Below are positions 1 to 12,419 of a stretch of 64,000 nucleotides of DNA, one piece after another. The stretch is from Membranipora membranacea (taxonomy: Eukaryota; Bryozoa; Gymnolaemata; Cheilostomatida; Membraniporidae). The stretch spans positions 6,264,001-6,328,000 of the forward strand of contig OU612065.1 in NCBI GenBank assembly GCA_914767715.1, in the 5' to 3' direction. Position numbers and translations under genes: made by a program. How positions within the stretch are numbered: position 1 is the first letter of the stretch; each line of letters starts with the position of its first letter. The notes beneath the pieces are model-generated. The model worked only from the letters and a program-made list of their open reading frames with translations. It was not told the DNA's origin and did no database searches.

Positions 1-87
1 TAAATAAAAACATGTAAATTTTTAAGGTCATTGTTTGTTTTAGAAAATGTGTGGAGTAGTATAGCAGTACAGTAGGCTATTAGTATC

Positions 88-120
88 TGACAGACCGCTG
101 ACAGACCGCTGACAGACCGC
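88..120. repeat. Three tandem 11-bp units upstream of the LRR gene
   Basis: The unit TGACAGACCGC occurs three times head to tail, beginning 105 bp before the start codon of the LRR-protease-like gene. It lies in the expected promoter or 5' UTR. It could be a cluster of protein-binding sites or a chance minisatellite; the sequence does not decide. Confidence 0.6.
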
Positions 121-192
121 TCGCATAAAATCACCAAAGAGAAATCGTATATTTTTGTTGTGTGAAATTAAAATTGTAGTTGTTTGATAACA

Positions 193-3100
193 ATGGTTGG
201 GACTCAGTATTGGCTATGGTATGCAGTGATATGCTCTGTGGCCATCGCTGCTGCTTGGGCAGAGGATTGTTCCGAGGGATGTACATGCTCATATATGACT
301 ACCTCAAGACGCCATCAAACATGGCTTCTCAGCCAATCCTCTTACAGGTTCGTCTGTCTAAATTTTGTTCCATAGGCTCGTAATTTAAAATTCTTTTTAA
401 TGATCGATCAATGTTCCTTTTCTATAACTTGGGTTGCTGCCAAATAGTCATTGGAAATTGTCTAGTTACTATCAGGAGCAATCAACTTTGGCTGACTTTA
501 ATGTGAACACTTTAAAATTGTTTTATATATTTCAAAACAATTGACTTCAGGCTGCAATGGATGCTCATGAGTGACAAGCGCAGACACTCCAAGGAATCCA
601 CTTCTAAGAGGGATGATGTCAGACAGATGATGTGCATCGGTGTGGACAAGATACCTGACTATATACCACAAGGTTAGTGAACATCATATCCACCTTGTAT
701 CTCATTACCTTGATCAGTTGTAGCACTGGATAGATGAGGTCATATATAAGAGGGAAACATGAGGTAGCTGTTGCGCAATGTAAAGAGCTTACCTTTGCTA
801 GAAAAGTAGTAATTACCTTTCAGGCACTCCACATGTGAGCACTTGCATCCACTCACAAATTCTGGCGTGGATTTAGTGATCAATGGTGTAACAAAATGGT
901 TTTGACTGCTATTTTATTCTCATGATAGAAGGCTGGCACTCGATGCATCTTTACCTCAGCACATCAACGTTTTACGCAGAGTTATTTGGCCGCTCTAATG
1001 TTGGTCCAAACAGCATGCAAACATGGAATCAACATAATAAAATGAGTTTATTTAGTAATTATGTCATCTCACATCACAATAGCAGGTATAATGACGTATA
1101 TGATACCTGTAATTATCGAAAGTGATCATTGATGATTGACCATTTCTTAAATTGTTCCCATTTGGTAATCATACATCAATGGGTAAATCTACGAATCTAT
1201 GCTATGCACCACGAATATATGCCATGCACCACGACTGATTTACTAATGCATAGTGAACAAGGTAATAATTGGGTTGTGGGAGATGTTATATTCGGAAACA
1301 CTCTGTGCACAAAGAATGCGTCATTGTCCACTGACAATGATATTATGTGATTTGAAATAGAGCTACGAGAGTATGCGTTGCTTTTTTATCATTTTCTGTT
1401 GCATATAGATGTCGAGAGCGAACAACATTGGCCAACATTAATATATTTATACAATATATATATATTACAGATATATACATATCCCTTGAAGGGTCGTCAA
1501 ATCTTTCTTTACAGAAATTATAGCTAAACTGCATGTTTCATAACATTCAGAAACAACAAAAAATTTATTACAATGTTTGTAATCTCTTAAGCCAAAGTTA
1601 TTAATTTATCCTTTAAACCTGTAGATATCAGAAAGCTGACGATATATGGAGAGTCAGAGAGACCAGTGTATAAGAGTAGAGACTCGTTCAGAGGACATAT
1701 AGACTGGGATCAGCTTGTTGACCTTTCAGCTCCGGGTCAGATAGTGACCTACAATCATAGTGAGCTCACACAGATTAAAAAGACTGACCTCGAACAAGCT
1801 AGCCACCTATCAGAGCTTAATATAGAAGGAAACCAAATCAGTGTAAGATTTTCACGTCTCAACATTTTATCTATTCATAACCGAGTGAGAAGCCTTACCT
1901 TAAATACCAGCATGTGAGAAAATACATGACAATGTCATATATATCAAAGTTTGCTGCAAACTTGGTCCTCTATTTATTCACCTATGCGGAATGTATCAAG
2001 TTAATGTTTTCAATGTTTTAGAGCCTGAGCTCGGGTGCATTTAGAGCTATGCATTTTTTGAGAAAGTTATCTCTCCGTGAAAATGGGATGAACTCTATCC
2101 CCCCTTACACATTCAATGGTAGGTTGACCCAAGTTTTGTTTGTTCATTAACCACTTTCCCTCGAATCGTTAGTGTCACGCAAATGGCTGAGCAAAAGTAA
2201 ATTCTAATACCTCTAAATTTGTGGAGAATTATTGCATTGGATGAATTTTGATAGAATTACTTGTTAGATAGTGGTTGGTATGTCTGACCTACTGAGTGCA
2301 TCAGCAGATACACAGCCTAAATCGTACAAAGTGTCAGAGACAGACACACTTGTAGTATGCTATCATCAAAGCTTATCATTTTTCCTCATCTCATGCTGAG
2401 ATGGGATGTGTGTATTTCAGTAAGCCGCTAATGTGAGCTGAAGAGCTGTAATGTGTATGGAATATCGTAATGTTACATGAGTTTTAACCCTGTTATTAGT
2501 TTTCAGCAAGAAATTTCTAGGGCAATAACTGGAAAGAAAAACCTCTTTTTTTCAAATGATCGCATGAATGTATTGGTGAATTAGTATTGAAGCCTTTATT
2601 CTATTTCAGGTCTGGAAAATATTGAAACTATCGATCTATCAAGAAATCAGTTAACCTTTCTATCAGATGTAGCAACCAGGCGCCTACCGAAACTGAAGGT
2701 TCTTCTTCTCAATAGAAACCAGCTAGAGGATCTTTATGGTACAGATTTTTCACATACTGAATCCTTGGAGGAGCTAGACTTGTCTCGCAACAAAATAGGA
2801 TTTGTTGATTTTCGCACATTTGAACCGCTTAAAATTCTGAAAAAACTAAACCTTGATGGAAACAAGATCAGCTATGTCCTGAATTCTTGGTTCGTTGCAA
2901 ACGGAGATTTGCAGTGGCTGAGCCTTGCAGACAACACCATTGACTTGGTAGAAGGTGGCAGTTTTAGCTCTTTAACCATGCTGGAACATCTTGATCTATC
3001 GGGAAATAGATTAAGCTCACTAGATCCCCCCATGTTCGAGGGTCTCGGTCACATAAACTCTTTGGATTTGAGTAGAAACAATCTTATGATGATCGAGTCG

Positions 3101-5742
3101 AGCACATTTCTTAACACACCCCATCTGAGAGAGCTAGACTTAGCAAGTAATATGCTAAATCATCTTGGTAAGCTAACATTTGATGGCCTACAGGCACTGG
3201 ACAGTCTTGACCTAAGCATGAATAAAATTGAGCAGCTCAATAATACAGATCTAATAATGTTCTGGAATCTCACCTCGCTGGATTTATCGAGCAACAGGAT
3301 CGACAGGATAAAAGCTGGAACATTTCAGGATATGCAGAATCTCAGGGAAATTCATCTGAATAATAATGAGATCAAAGAGGTAGAAGACGGAGCGTTCTCT
3401 GTATCATCAATAACTAGCCTCTCGCAACTCGGCTGGCTAATCCTGGACAACAATAGAATCGAAAAAGTCAGTAAGAACACCCTAAACGGCCTTCCCTTCC
3501 TCAGATATCTAGGTCTCAGTAAAAACAGAATCAATTCAATAGACAACGAGGCTTTCTACCACTCCACAAACCTAATAACCATCGATCTGGAACACAACTA
3601 CATTCCAGCAATCGACGAGGGAACTTTCAAAACACTCAATACCTTGGTCAAACTAAACCTCGGGTCTAACATGCTCACTGAAATAGAAGCTAATACTTTC
3701 ACCGGGTTAGACCATCTTGTTGATTTATATCTTCAAGACAACAAAATCGAGCATCTCTCAATGGGCTCTTTAATACCTCTGATCAATGTAAGACAACTCA
3801 TGTTTCAACAGAATACTCTTAGATGGTTAGATATGTCGATATTCGCGGGCATGTTTAATCTGAGACATGTTGACGCCTCCAACAATAATATACAGAAAGT
3901 AACACCTGCTGAGGGAATCCCTACAGCACTGGATGAGCTGAACTTGAGCAACAATCAGATTATCAGCTTAGCGCAGACTATTTCGCAATCTCTGACAGCA
4001 AGTAAGTTTTTTAATCTTGAAAGTGGTATTATATTAGCGGGTCGCAGCATACCATTTCCTTTGGTTATTGGTGGATGTTGGAATCTCACCGATGTCAAAC
4101 CATTCAGGCAACTCTCATTCTTAATTTATTATAAGCTTTCCATGAATGATGGTTAACACTTAACTTTTGCCGCTATAGATGGGAAAGTTCACTTAGCCAA
4201 TAATCCATGGAGATGTACCTGCGAGCTTACATGGCTACCCGCAGCACACATGAATGGGAATATTAGATTTGTCGACGACTCAGAAACTCTCTGCTCTCGA
4301 CCAAATCACCTCAACGGGAAACAGGTGAGGTTTCTTATGTAATTATGGGTAACTTTTTTCAATCTTGAAAGCATTAGTTATACTGTATACGCTAATTCCT
4401 GATGTCAGACTGTGTTGAAGGAGTCTCAAGGTGTTATCTAATGCAAAGAAGTCCTTCTATTGCACTTGCTGTTGTCCGAACTAGACAAAATAATGTATTT
4501 TATTGTTACCAGGTTTTCTCAATGACTGCCTACGAATTGTGCAATCTAGATGGGTTCATAATACCAAGTACAGCACAGATGGAAACTCAGGCTACAAAAC
4601 CAACAACTACAGCCCCTGCTGTAAAGATAAATACCACACAGAAAAAAGTAAAGACGACTTCCAAGGACTACAGCACAACTATGCATGCTGCTGACATGCC
4701 GATGGGTACGCAGCCAGCAATGCCGAAGCTTTTGTGTGATGAACATCACCAAAGAAACCGAACATACAGGTAACTAACTGCTAAATGGCTATTTTATAAC
4801 GCATTCAACATGTTATATGGTACCATGTACCGCTTTCACAATTTTTATCCCCTTCAAGTCATACGTCTTGTTTGACTGATGGATTTGCCAACGTGAAACC
4901 TTTGCAGAAGATAATTTGAAGCTGTCTGTATTTGGGCACAGAGATTTTGCCATGTTAGATTGTGATTATGTGGCAATCAGCTATATAATGTAAATGAGTA
5001 TTTATAATAATATTGTTTTAGGGGTAAGAAGCTGCTGGTAAACTGGCATGTCAGTGTACTCAGTCCAACCACAAGGGAAATACTCTGTACTGGGGCCAGA
5101 CTCGACATTGACTGGTTCATTCTACCAGCAAGCTGTACAGTAAATAAGCTGAATTCTAAGCTGTTTCACACATACAGAGCAGTGATAGGTACCGTAGATC
5201 TGAACAACAAGGCAGGAGATGCACATGTGAGAACTATGCAAAAAGTAACTATACACCCTGAGTTTACTGGTAAGGCCAGTACAAGATATGATATCGCTCT
5301 GGTACAGCTCAATCCACTGGACATGATACATCAAGTGTACTCAGAGTCTCCATGCATTATGTCTAAAGGAGATTTAGAGAAATCGATTGCAACATTCAAA
5401 GTAGGTCGATTGACAGCAACCCAGACAACGAGCAGTAATACAGTGAAAGTGGCCCTCAGGAGAAACAAGTTAGCACCCAAACTTTGCTCGTCAGGTACTT
5501 ATATGTGCTCAAGATTAAAAAATACTCAAGAGGTAAATTATCACCTACTGGGAGCCCCCATTTACATCCGACACGGGATAGGGGACTCTGACTGGGCGTT
5601 ATCAGCACTCAATACTGCCAAATCTAGACTCAGTAAGTCAGGCAGGTCTTTGGTGCACAAGCACCTGCCTTTGTATGCCCATGTCAATTGGTTCCAGCAT
5701 GTGATGGAACAGGAGGCTCGATGGTTGGCTCAAATGCATTGA
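193..5742 (+). CDS. Secreted LRR protein with C-terminal inactive trypsin-like domain
   Basis: I joined eight exons by GT-AG sites and phase: 193-347, 551-672, 1625-1842, 2022-2118, 2610-4001, 4179-4324, 4513-4769, 5022-5742. They give 1035 residues. Residues 1-24 form a signal peptide (WLWYAVICSVAIAAAWA). An LRRNT-type cysteine cluster (DCSEGCTC) follows, then about 21 leucine-rich repeats of the 24-residue LxxLxLxxNxI type (about 150-660), most of them in the single long exon 5. An LRRCT (NPWRCTCELTWL, later cysteines near 695-725) and a Thr/Lys-rich linker follow. Residues about 796-1035 have a chymotrypsin-fold pattern. The histidine motif AAHC reads PASC (Ser833), the aspartate motif is kept (YDIAL, Asp886), and GDSGGP is replaced by LLGAP (973-975). 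The fold probably serves binding, not cleavage. No membrane segment or GPI signal is evident, so I infer secretion. I do not know a named orthologue. The exon model is strong; the function is unknown. Confidence 0.85.
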
Positions 5743-6701
5743 TTAGTAGGAATACGCAACCCAGTGCATATTGAGTTATCTTGCATTTTGTTATGCAAGG
5801 GCAACTCTAATGTGAATTTCTGATTTATACTAAATATGGGATTAGTTCTGAAATAAGGTTGGTTTTTGTATCACTGGATTTCTATGGCAGAGTACTAAGT
5901 TAACAAGTTACAGTAGTAAACAAAATGTCGGTAATATTTAATCAGGTTTACATGGATCTGCTAGGTTGTATTTTTTTGCTGGTGCCTTTTTAATGATAAT
6001 GAATACATTTCCAGACAGTATTATGTGATTTCTGTTTTTCTATATCCACAACCATTTTTTAATCTGTACATTTTTTGTAGTTCTAAAAATATTTTTGTAT
6101 ACATATGTATGTAGTTTGTGAAAATAGGTAGAGGCGCTCATATTTTTTATATTACTAACATTCAATCACAAGGTACCGAAAATACTCATTGCATGACTGC
6201 GGCTTTCATCAAAGTTAAAATAAATAATTTATGCAAATCAACAGCTTCCAAGATCTGATAAGATCAAGCGCTACGGTTTACTTACATGTTAATTATTGTA
6301 AGTGAAGAAGCCAAGATCAGTTAATGACAGCGAGGATCACATAATGACCATTTCCATAACAAAGCGACTATAGTTGAATTAATATTCATCATGGCCGTGA
6401 GAGGTGAATGGAACCGATTGCATATTCTGATATAAATAGCTAGCTTCAGCAGATAAATTGATTATTTAATTTCGGTCTTCCAGGGATATTCGGATATTTG
6501 GTGATCAATACTCTAGCACCAGAGTAAGTACATACATGGACAAGTAACAGAGAAATATCATATATTTACAAGGCTGGTTTGAAAAACCATAACTGTTGAC
6601 ACAATCTTGAGCTTGTGAACATAGTCTGGAGAAAAGTCCTGTGGCCTACCATTACCGCCTACCCACAATCTATCAGTGGGCTGTACTCATTCAGTAGATA
6701 A
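5743..6701. other. Intergenic region between convergent genes
   Basis: This stretch separates the 3' ends of the LRR gene (+) and TRAPPC2L (-), so it should hold both 3' UTRs. An AATAAA on the plus strand near 6221 could serve the LRR transcript. I see no coding exon with splice support. Confidence 0.5.
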
Positions 6702-8478
6702 TCAATCCTCCACCAACATACTTGATATAGTCGAGTCAAAGTATCTGTAACAGGTCATCAAAATAGATTTAATTTAGACTTAATAGTGGACCGCAGCAAC
6801 GTAACTGTGCATTTATGCAAAAAGCATTGAATTAGATTAAATTCATTGCAATAATTGTAGTCAGTGAGCACACAAAGATGAACTGCAGTTAGTTATAGAA
6901 CTCCTTGATTCAACTATACGGCTATACATCATACTTACTTTGATGTAATTTGGTCTCCATTAGAATAAAAAGGGTTGAACACAACATTTACATAGGCACC
7001 ATGTAGCTTTCTGAACATCTAAAAGCAAAGCAAAGTCATTATGAGATCTGAATTAAACACAGTTGGGATAAGCCTTAGAATGTATTAATAAGTTGAAGGT
7101 ATTTTGATTGAAGGAAGAAAGCAAATCATCATCATGTTGGTAGTTGTCTTCTCATTATATGTCATGTGAAAACAATCCTAAAATGTTTCTAGTTTGATAA
7201 AAATGTTAATGTATCGTTCAAACAAGGAACAACCCTGTAACTCCTAGGTTTAAGTCATTTGTAACAATGTAATATAACTGATTGATCTGACTTTTAGTTC
7301 TAAAAACTCACCCCGCGTACATCATTATCTCTTAAGTTCACATTGGATGCCTCTGTTACTATGATAAATTTGACTTTTGTGTTTGTTACAAATCCATATC
7401 TGAGAGGTTAACAAGTCAAGAAATTTTCACACAACCGTTTTTAAAAATCTTTAACCTGTAATGAATACTGCTGAGTATTGAAACATGTTCTGGTGATTGG
7501 TGCCAAAACATTGAGTTTTCAACATATACCCTATAGGAGTTTAGTTTTCGCGGCATTTAGGATTCGCTTTTCGCTGTTGTTGCCTAGGTTGCGAAATTTA
7601 GTGTATCTTAAATTAAACTCACTCACCATAGTTTCATAAACAATGTACAATTATACAGGAATACACCCTACATTACCATGCAAGCTAGCATGGTGTAGTG
7701 GCCTAGGTGTCTGCCTAGCAATCAGATGGAGATTTATGCCCTGGGTTCGAATCCCAGCTGTGACATTTTTTTTAATTTTCACCAGGAAGCCTACTAGCGA
7801 AATTTAGTACTAGTGAAATTTAGTACCAGGTCCAGATAGCGAAATTAAACTCTAGCTAAATTAAACTAATATAGGGTATTACGTAATATACTAGTCTAAG
7901 TGTTCAGACGGATGGAAGTGCAAGTTTACGGCAATACATTAACAAATATTCACTCGGAATAAACTTGCAGCTGCACCTATCCTAGCGCTTGGACTATATT
8001 GTAAATGTTTATTGATTATAAAAGGATACACTTTGAAATCTTCAGTAGGGTAGAGTAAGCCCAGATAAAGCTCTCTCATATCTCCTGTGGATGGTCGACC
8101 AGTAGATGAGCTGTTAATTCTCTCCTCTACCACATCTAGTGATGTGTGAACAATATAAGTAAACTTAAGCTCATCCTCTGCAGGTACTGTCTTCACAAAC
8201 AGCGGATAGTTCTATTTGCAAAAAAAAGAGACAAAAAACACGTATAGGCACGCTTTGAAGAGATTTCATTCAGCATATTGTGGCATGATCCTGATTATTG
8301 AAAAACAATACAGCATTGTGGATAGGTATTACTAGGCCTATAGAGTTTTCTTTTCATTATCCGGATTTTAGAAGTATCACAGGAATCATGCATGTAAAAT
8401 ATCTGTACTTCACTGAATATGAAGACAGTACATGACAACACTTACATCTTTGGCAATCACAGCAACACAGACTGCCAT
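6702..8478 (-). CDS. TRAPPC2L: Trafficking protein particle complex subunit 2-like
   Basis: Five exons on the minus strand join in phase: 8446-8478, 8030-8211, 7312-7399, 6939-7018, 6702-6744. They give 141 residues, close to the usual 140 for the family. The start [11 protein letters not shown] is the family start. Recognisable blocks follow: [67 protein letters not shown], and a C-terminus ending in SSMLVED. TRAPPC2L is a longin/sedlin-fold subunit of the TRAPP tethering complexes, which activate Rab GTPases at the ER-Golgi and Golgi. Every intron is GT-AG and no break is seen, so the gene looks intact. Intron 2 carries a MITE-like insertion with a tRNA-like core. The gene converges with the LRR gene to its left. 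Confidence 0.93.
7528..7877. mobile_element. MITE-like element with tRNA-like core, in TRAPPC2L intron
   Basis: The ends are inverted: ACCCTATA with a following GAGTTTAGTTTTCGC-type segment at the left, and GCGAAATTAAACTC ... TATAGGGT at the right. Shorter copies of the GCGAAATT(T/A)A motif recur inside. The element is about 350 bp, non-coding, and lies entirely in intron 2 of TRAPPC2L. It contains a tRNA-like segment. No clear target duplication could be read. Confidence 0.6.
7684..7773 (+). other. tRNA-like sequence (Pol III boxes), probable SINE or tRNA pseudogene
   Basis: An A-box match TGGTGTAGTGG (7691-7701), a perfect B box GGTTCGAATCC (7744-7754) in a T-arm CTGGG/CCCAG, and a run of eight T (7766-7773) are spaced as in a tRNA gene. 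The 5' acceptor strand does not pair with the 3' strand, so I do not call a working tRNA. It sits inside a palindromic element, which suggests a captured tRNA or a tRNA-derived SINE. Confidence 0.55.
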
Positions 8479-9499
8479 TGTTATGATCCCATAAGTGGAA
8501 AGCACTACTCTTTTTGGATCGTTGTGGATCTTATCTGAATAATAGAGTAAAAAGGAAAGGTTGAGGTTTCCTGTACAATCAGCATGGGTAAGTGTGTGAA
8601 GTGAATCAATACTAATGAAACCCAAGAAAAGGCTAGTATCTGTCACTGAACCCGATATATTGATACAGAATACCTTACGGGGTGCAACATGTTGCTGCCA
8701 AGCCTAAATAATCACTTGATTTAGCAAAAGTTGATCATCCACCAAAACCTTCTACACGCTGCTGTGACTAGCCAAGTCTTGGCTCTCACTCTTAACAGTG
8801 CGTTTGATGGCGAGCATAATTGAAAGATATCAGGTAAAATAATGGTAAGCCAACTTGCCACGTGATTAGATAACTATTTCCATTTTCCAAAAATAGGTCA
8901 GCTTTGTGGTAACTATCATAATGGTATCGCTTATAATAGGATATCTGGGGTTTTGCAAAATGTGATCGATTGTACGATTTTTTACACTCTATAGAATCTC
9001 ATTTTGGTAGACAGTACATTTAATTTGTCCAGGTAAAAACCCAACATGTTGATTGACCTCATCGAAAATAGTAAATTTTAAACTTATGTACCATAGACTC
9101 ATACCTTGGAGTCTAGGAATGGATACAAATTTCATTATTATTGTGGGTTGAGTCGCTGAGTCGTTGAGGGCTGGAGTCAGTGGACTTCTTGGTGAAACAT
9201 ACAGAATACACAGTAAGTTGTGTTTTATTGCGCCAGAAGCCTCGACATGACACTGGGGCACTTAACCACTACCAAACTTGCACAAACAGCAGGTCTGTGA
9301 GTGAGTGTGATAACAAAAATAACAATAAAAAAGAAAACAACAATACATTATTATAAATCCTTAACAGCTATCTTAGTCAGTGTTTTTTTTATTATTTTGA
9401 AAGTTACGGCAATTTGGCACAGCAATAACCAGTATTTGTTTCCTGGTTAGCTAGGGTGAATGGCCGGCCCACAGTCAGATCAGGCGGTAGTTACCTCAA

Positions 9500-9565
9500 G
9501 TGATCCTGATTACGATCAAACCTGGAAATTGTGACTCTTGTACCATTGAGCTACCCCTGACCCAT
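9500..9565 (-). other. tRNA-like sequence, probable SINE head
   Basis: Read on the minus strand, GGGTCAGGGG is followed by an A box TAGCTCAATGG (9543-9553) and a B-box-like AGGTTTGATC (9514-9523). The spacing is about 20 bp, shorter than in a normal tRNA, and no cloverleaf was completed. It abuts the palindromic element at 9563. A degenerate tRNA-derived SINE is likely. Confidence 0.4.
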
Positions 9566-9674
9566 GGGACTTACGTGCCTTCACTTTGCCAATGTCCAGT
9601 ATTTAGGTCCAATATCCAGGTGGTTGATACTGGACATTTGCAAAGTAAAGGCATGTAAGTCACAGGAGCCCATG
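9563..9674. mobile_element. Palindromic MITE-like element, copy A
   Basis: The left arm reads CATGGGACTTACGTGCC, then CACTTTGCCAATGTCCAGTA. The right arm is its near-perfect reverse complement (TACTGGACATTTGCAAAGT ... ACTTAC equivalent ... CCCATG). The short centre is AT/GT-rich. It is a non-coding foldback of about 110 bp; related arms recur at 10043-10194 and near 12291-12419. Confidence 0.65.
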
Positions 9675-10042
9675 CCGTGACTCTGACTAAGTTGGTAGAT
9701 GTGGTCACTTGATCACCTTTGGTATTTGGTTTGCAAGAGATATCCGGTATGACTGCTGTTTCCAAAGGTAAAGTATAATAATTATGTACATTGCAGTACA
9801 CAAAATAGGAATCCTAATGTTAATGTTACAGTGCAACTGCAAGCCTTATGTAGTGTAGCTGAGAGCTTTATATTGTGCATGTAGCATGTTATGTAGACCA
9901 TACATTATTGTTCATGAAGACCACAGCATTATTTAATTTGTAGAAAAAGGAGGTTAGGGAGAGGAGTTGGATAGTAGGTAGCACAATCCATGCAAAAACA
10001 TAGATGGCAAGCATGGGTCCCTGTCACCTTAGGCATTTGGAG

Positions 10043-10194
10043 CATGGGCCCCTGGGACCAGCTTGCATTTACTGTGCCAATGCCCAGTATCAACTACCAC
10101 AAAAACACCAAACTTTGGTGTTTTGGGGGTGGTTGATCTGGACATTGGGCCTGACAAAGTAAAGTCAAGTAAGTCCCAGGACCCAGGGGCCATG
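10043..10194. mobile_element. Palindromic MITE-like element, copy B
   Basis: The outer ends CATGGGCCCCTGGGAC and GTCCCAGG...GGGGCCATG are inverted. The segments TTTACTGTGCCAATGCCCAGTAT and its complement (GGACATTGGGCCTGACAAAGTAAA) match copy A. The centre has a further perfect hairpin, AAAACACCAAA/TTTGGTGTTTT. It is 150 bp and non-coding. Confidence 0.65.
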
Positions 10195-12290
10195 ATCTGG
10201 AGTTACAAGAAACAGTTTCTCAAATCCCAGTTAATGCATAAACTTAGATAAACATGTCAGAGCTAGACCAATATCACTAGGTGTGCATACTGGTTACACC
10301 AGTGACCAGCAGACTTGCCAACCTAATTTTTCCAAAATGGAAATGCCTACAAAAATTTGCAAAATGCTTGAAAATGCTTACAAAACTCCAGGGTGCCTTA
10401 AATGACCATAAATTGCCCCAAAAGATTTTTCGCGAGTTTTAGACCAAGTATTTACTCATTGTTTAGACTATCGATCAACAATGACAAGATTATGCAATTA
10501 AACTGAAGCAAACACTAAAGAAGATGCGTTTTTGATTACCTAATTAGATGAACAGGTGTTTGAAAAACCATAAATGCGTACAGCTAGCGTTTTGCGTTTA
10601 AAACTCAATTAGTGTCAAATAAGCGTTCATAAACCCTTTATGCGTACAGGTTGGCAAGTATGGTGACCAGGGAAAAGAATGAATACACATAATTGTCCAA
10701 CTCAGTTCTGTGACTGGATATAATTTGGTCCACCTATTTTCCTTCTATTATACATGACAACAATGATTGGTCTAAAATTACTCATTTGGCCTATCAAAAT
10801 CCAGTTAATATAATTAATAATTGAGAAATGAATATACTCCAGTTGACACTGAAGACTAAAATATTAAAAAGTAGACCAAATTTGTATTGCAGAAACTAGG
10901 GGACTTACTGCAGAGTGACTAATTAATCTCAGTTTAAGTTCACATGTGGGGTAAAACAAGAAATTAGAAAATCGCGAAGAAATTAATCCTCTAGAACAAT
11001 CAAGCAAATACAGGTATAAACATAACAAAAACTGCTATCTTGAAACTATTTTGTTCTTGTTGAAGCTTTCAGTCCTTCCTGCAATTATAATGTTCAGTTT
11101 TACCTGTGGACTTTAATAATGTGTTGAAGTTTCACTAACATCAATGATGAGAAGAATGCTTCAAGATTATTGTATCATCAATCAACCATTCTCCCTGTCT
11201 GTATTCAAATCAAGGAGTCCACTCCTTGCTGTAATGTATCAACTATCAATCAATGTACATCAACAATTCACTCAGACCAAGGAGTTACTTCTTGCTCAGA
11301 CACACCATCCACCAACAATTTTATTACATACATACATCAACAACAGTTACTCCTTGTTTGCTGTCCACATACATTCAAGTTCACTTCATTATCATCAACC
11401 AAGAGTTTAACCTTCTTCTTCTTCAGCAACGGTATCGTCATTTAAAAACAACTTCAGTGTGTGACCTCCAGCAACAGTTTATAAATGTCCAGACACTGCA
11501 CAGTCTCCTCCTTTGGTTCCAATCACAGACTTTGTAACCTTAAATACCCGTCTAACTAAAGACTTTAGCGTGCCACCGGTAGCTACCCGCTGGCTGTCGC
11601 CCTGTTTTAACACCTCGTATTAGGAATCAGTTCCTCAGTTAGATAGTTACAGAGTCCTTCTCTTTATGTGCAATGCTGTCTTAATGCTAGAATCTCACGT
11701 TTATAGGCAGTTAACAAGCAGGACTTGTTCCTCGGTTACCAGCATTGAGGTCCGGGGAGAGGTTTTGAAGAGTGTCTCTGAAACTCTATATCCAGGAGTG
11801 TAGCCTGCCTATCCAAATTTACCAGGCCCAAGGTTGACTCTGTTGTATGTATTTGTCCTTTGTTGTATCCGATGGCCCCTCTATTACTTTCTTCTCTTCG
11901 ATTTTTCCCAGATGTTATCAGTCTCTCTTAGAATGAGTTTAACCACATTACCCTATAAGTATTGATCATTAAAAACATACATAGCATACAACACTACACC
12001 TGGCTTGTAGTTGAGACTTAGAAAGTATAGTTGTTGTTCACCATGTACCAACCAACCACTGGTCTGGAGCTTCCTTTACCAGCTTATTCTCTGCCTCAGT
12101 GAGTGGGTCGGTTGTTTTTATCGCTGCTCTTGTACCTCATAAGACAACATACTCTAGCTTGCAACCTCAGAATCCAATGCTTGAGATCTGTTCTGGTTTG
12201 CACACAATACTATGGTAACTCAGGTCATTTGGATATTCTTCCTTACCTTATGAGATAGTGACTTTACCAATTTATACACTCTATGGACAC

Positions 12291-12419
12291 TCATGCGATG
12301 CGCTCCTGTGACTTACATGCCTATATTTTGCCAATTTACATTATCAATCACCCAAAATACTTGCCAATACTGGACTAAGATAAAGTAAGTAAGTAATCAT
12401 GTATGTCCCAGGACACATG
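12291..12419. mobile_element. Degenerate palindromic element, copy C
   Basis: It shares the arm words CTCCTGTGACTTACATGCC, TTTTGCCAATTTACA and GGACTAAGATAAAGTAAG with copies A and B, in inverted order, and ends near TCCCAGGACACATGA. The match is weaker and the borders are approximate. Confidence 0.4.

Noticed and set aside
7684-7766. Functional tRNA gene
   Set aside because: A and B boxes are good, but the acceptor stem does not pair and the segment is inside a repeat, so I list it only as tRNA-like.
8989-9261. 90-codon minus-strand frame upstream of TRAPPC2L
   Set aside because: No recognisable motif or matching exons; TRAPPC2L already has its normal start.
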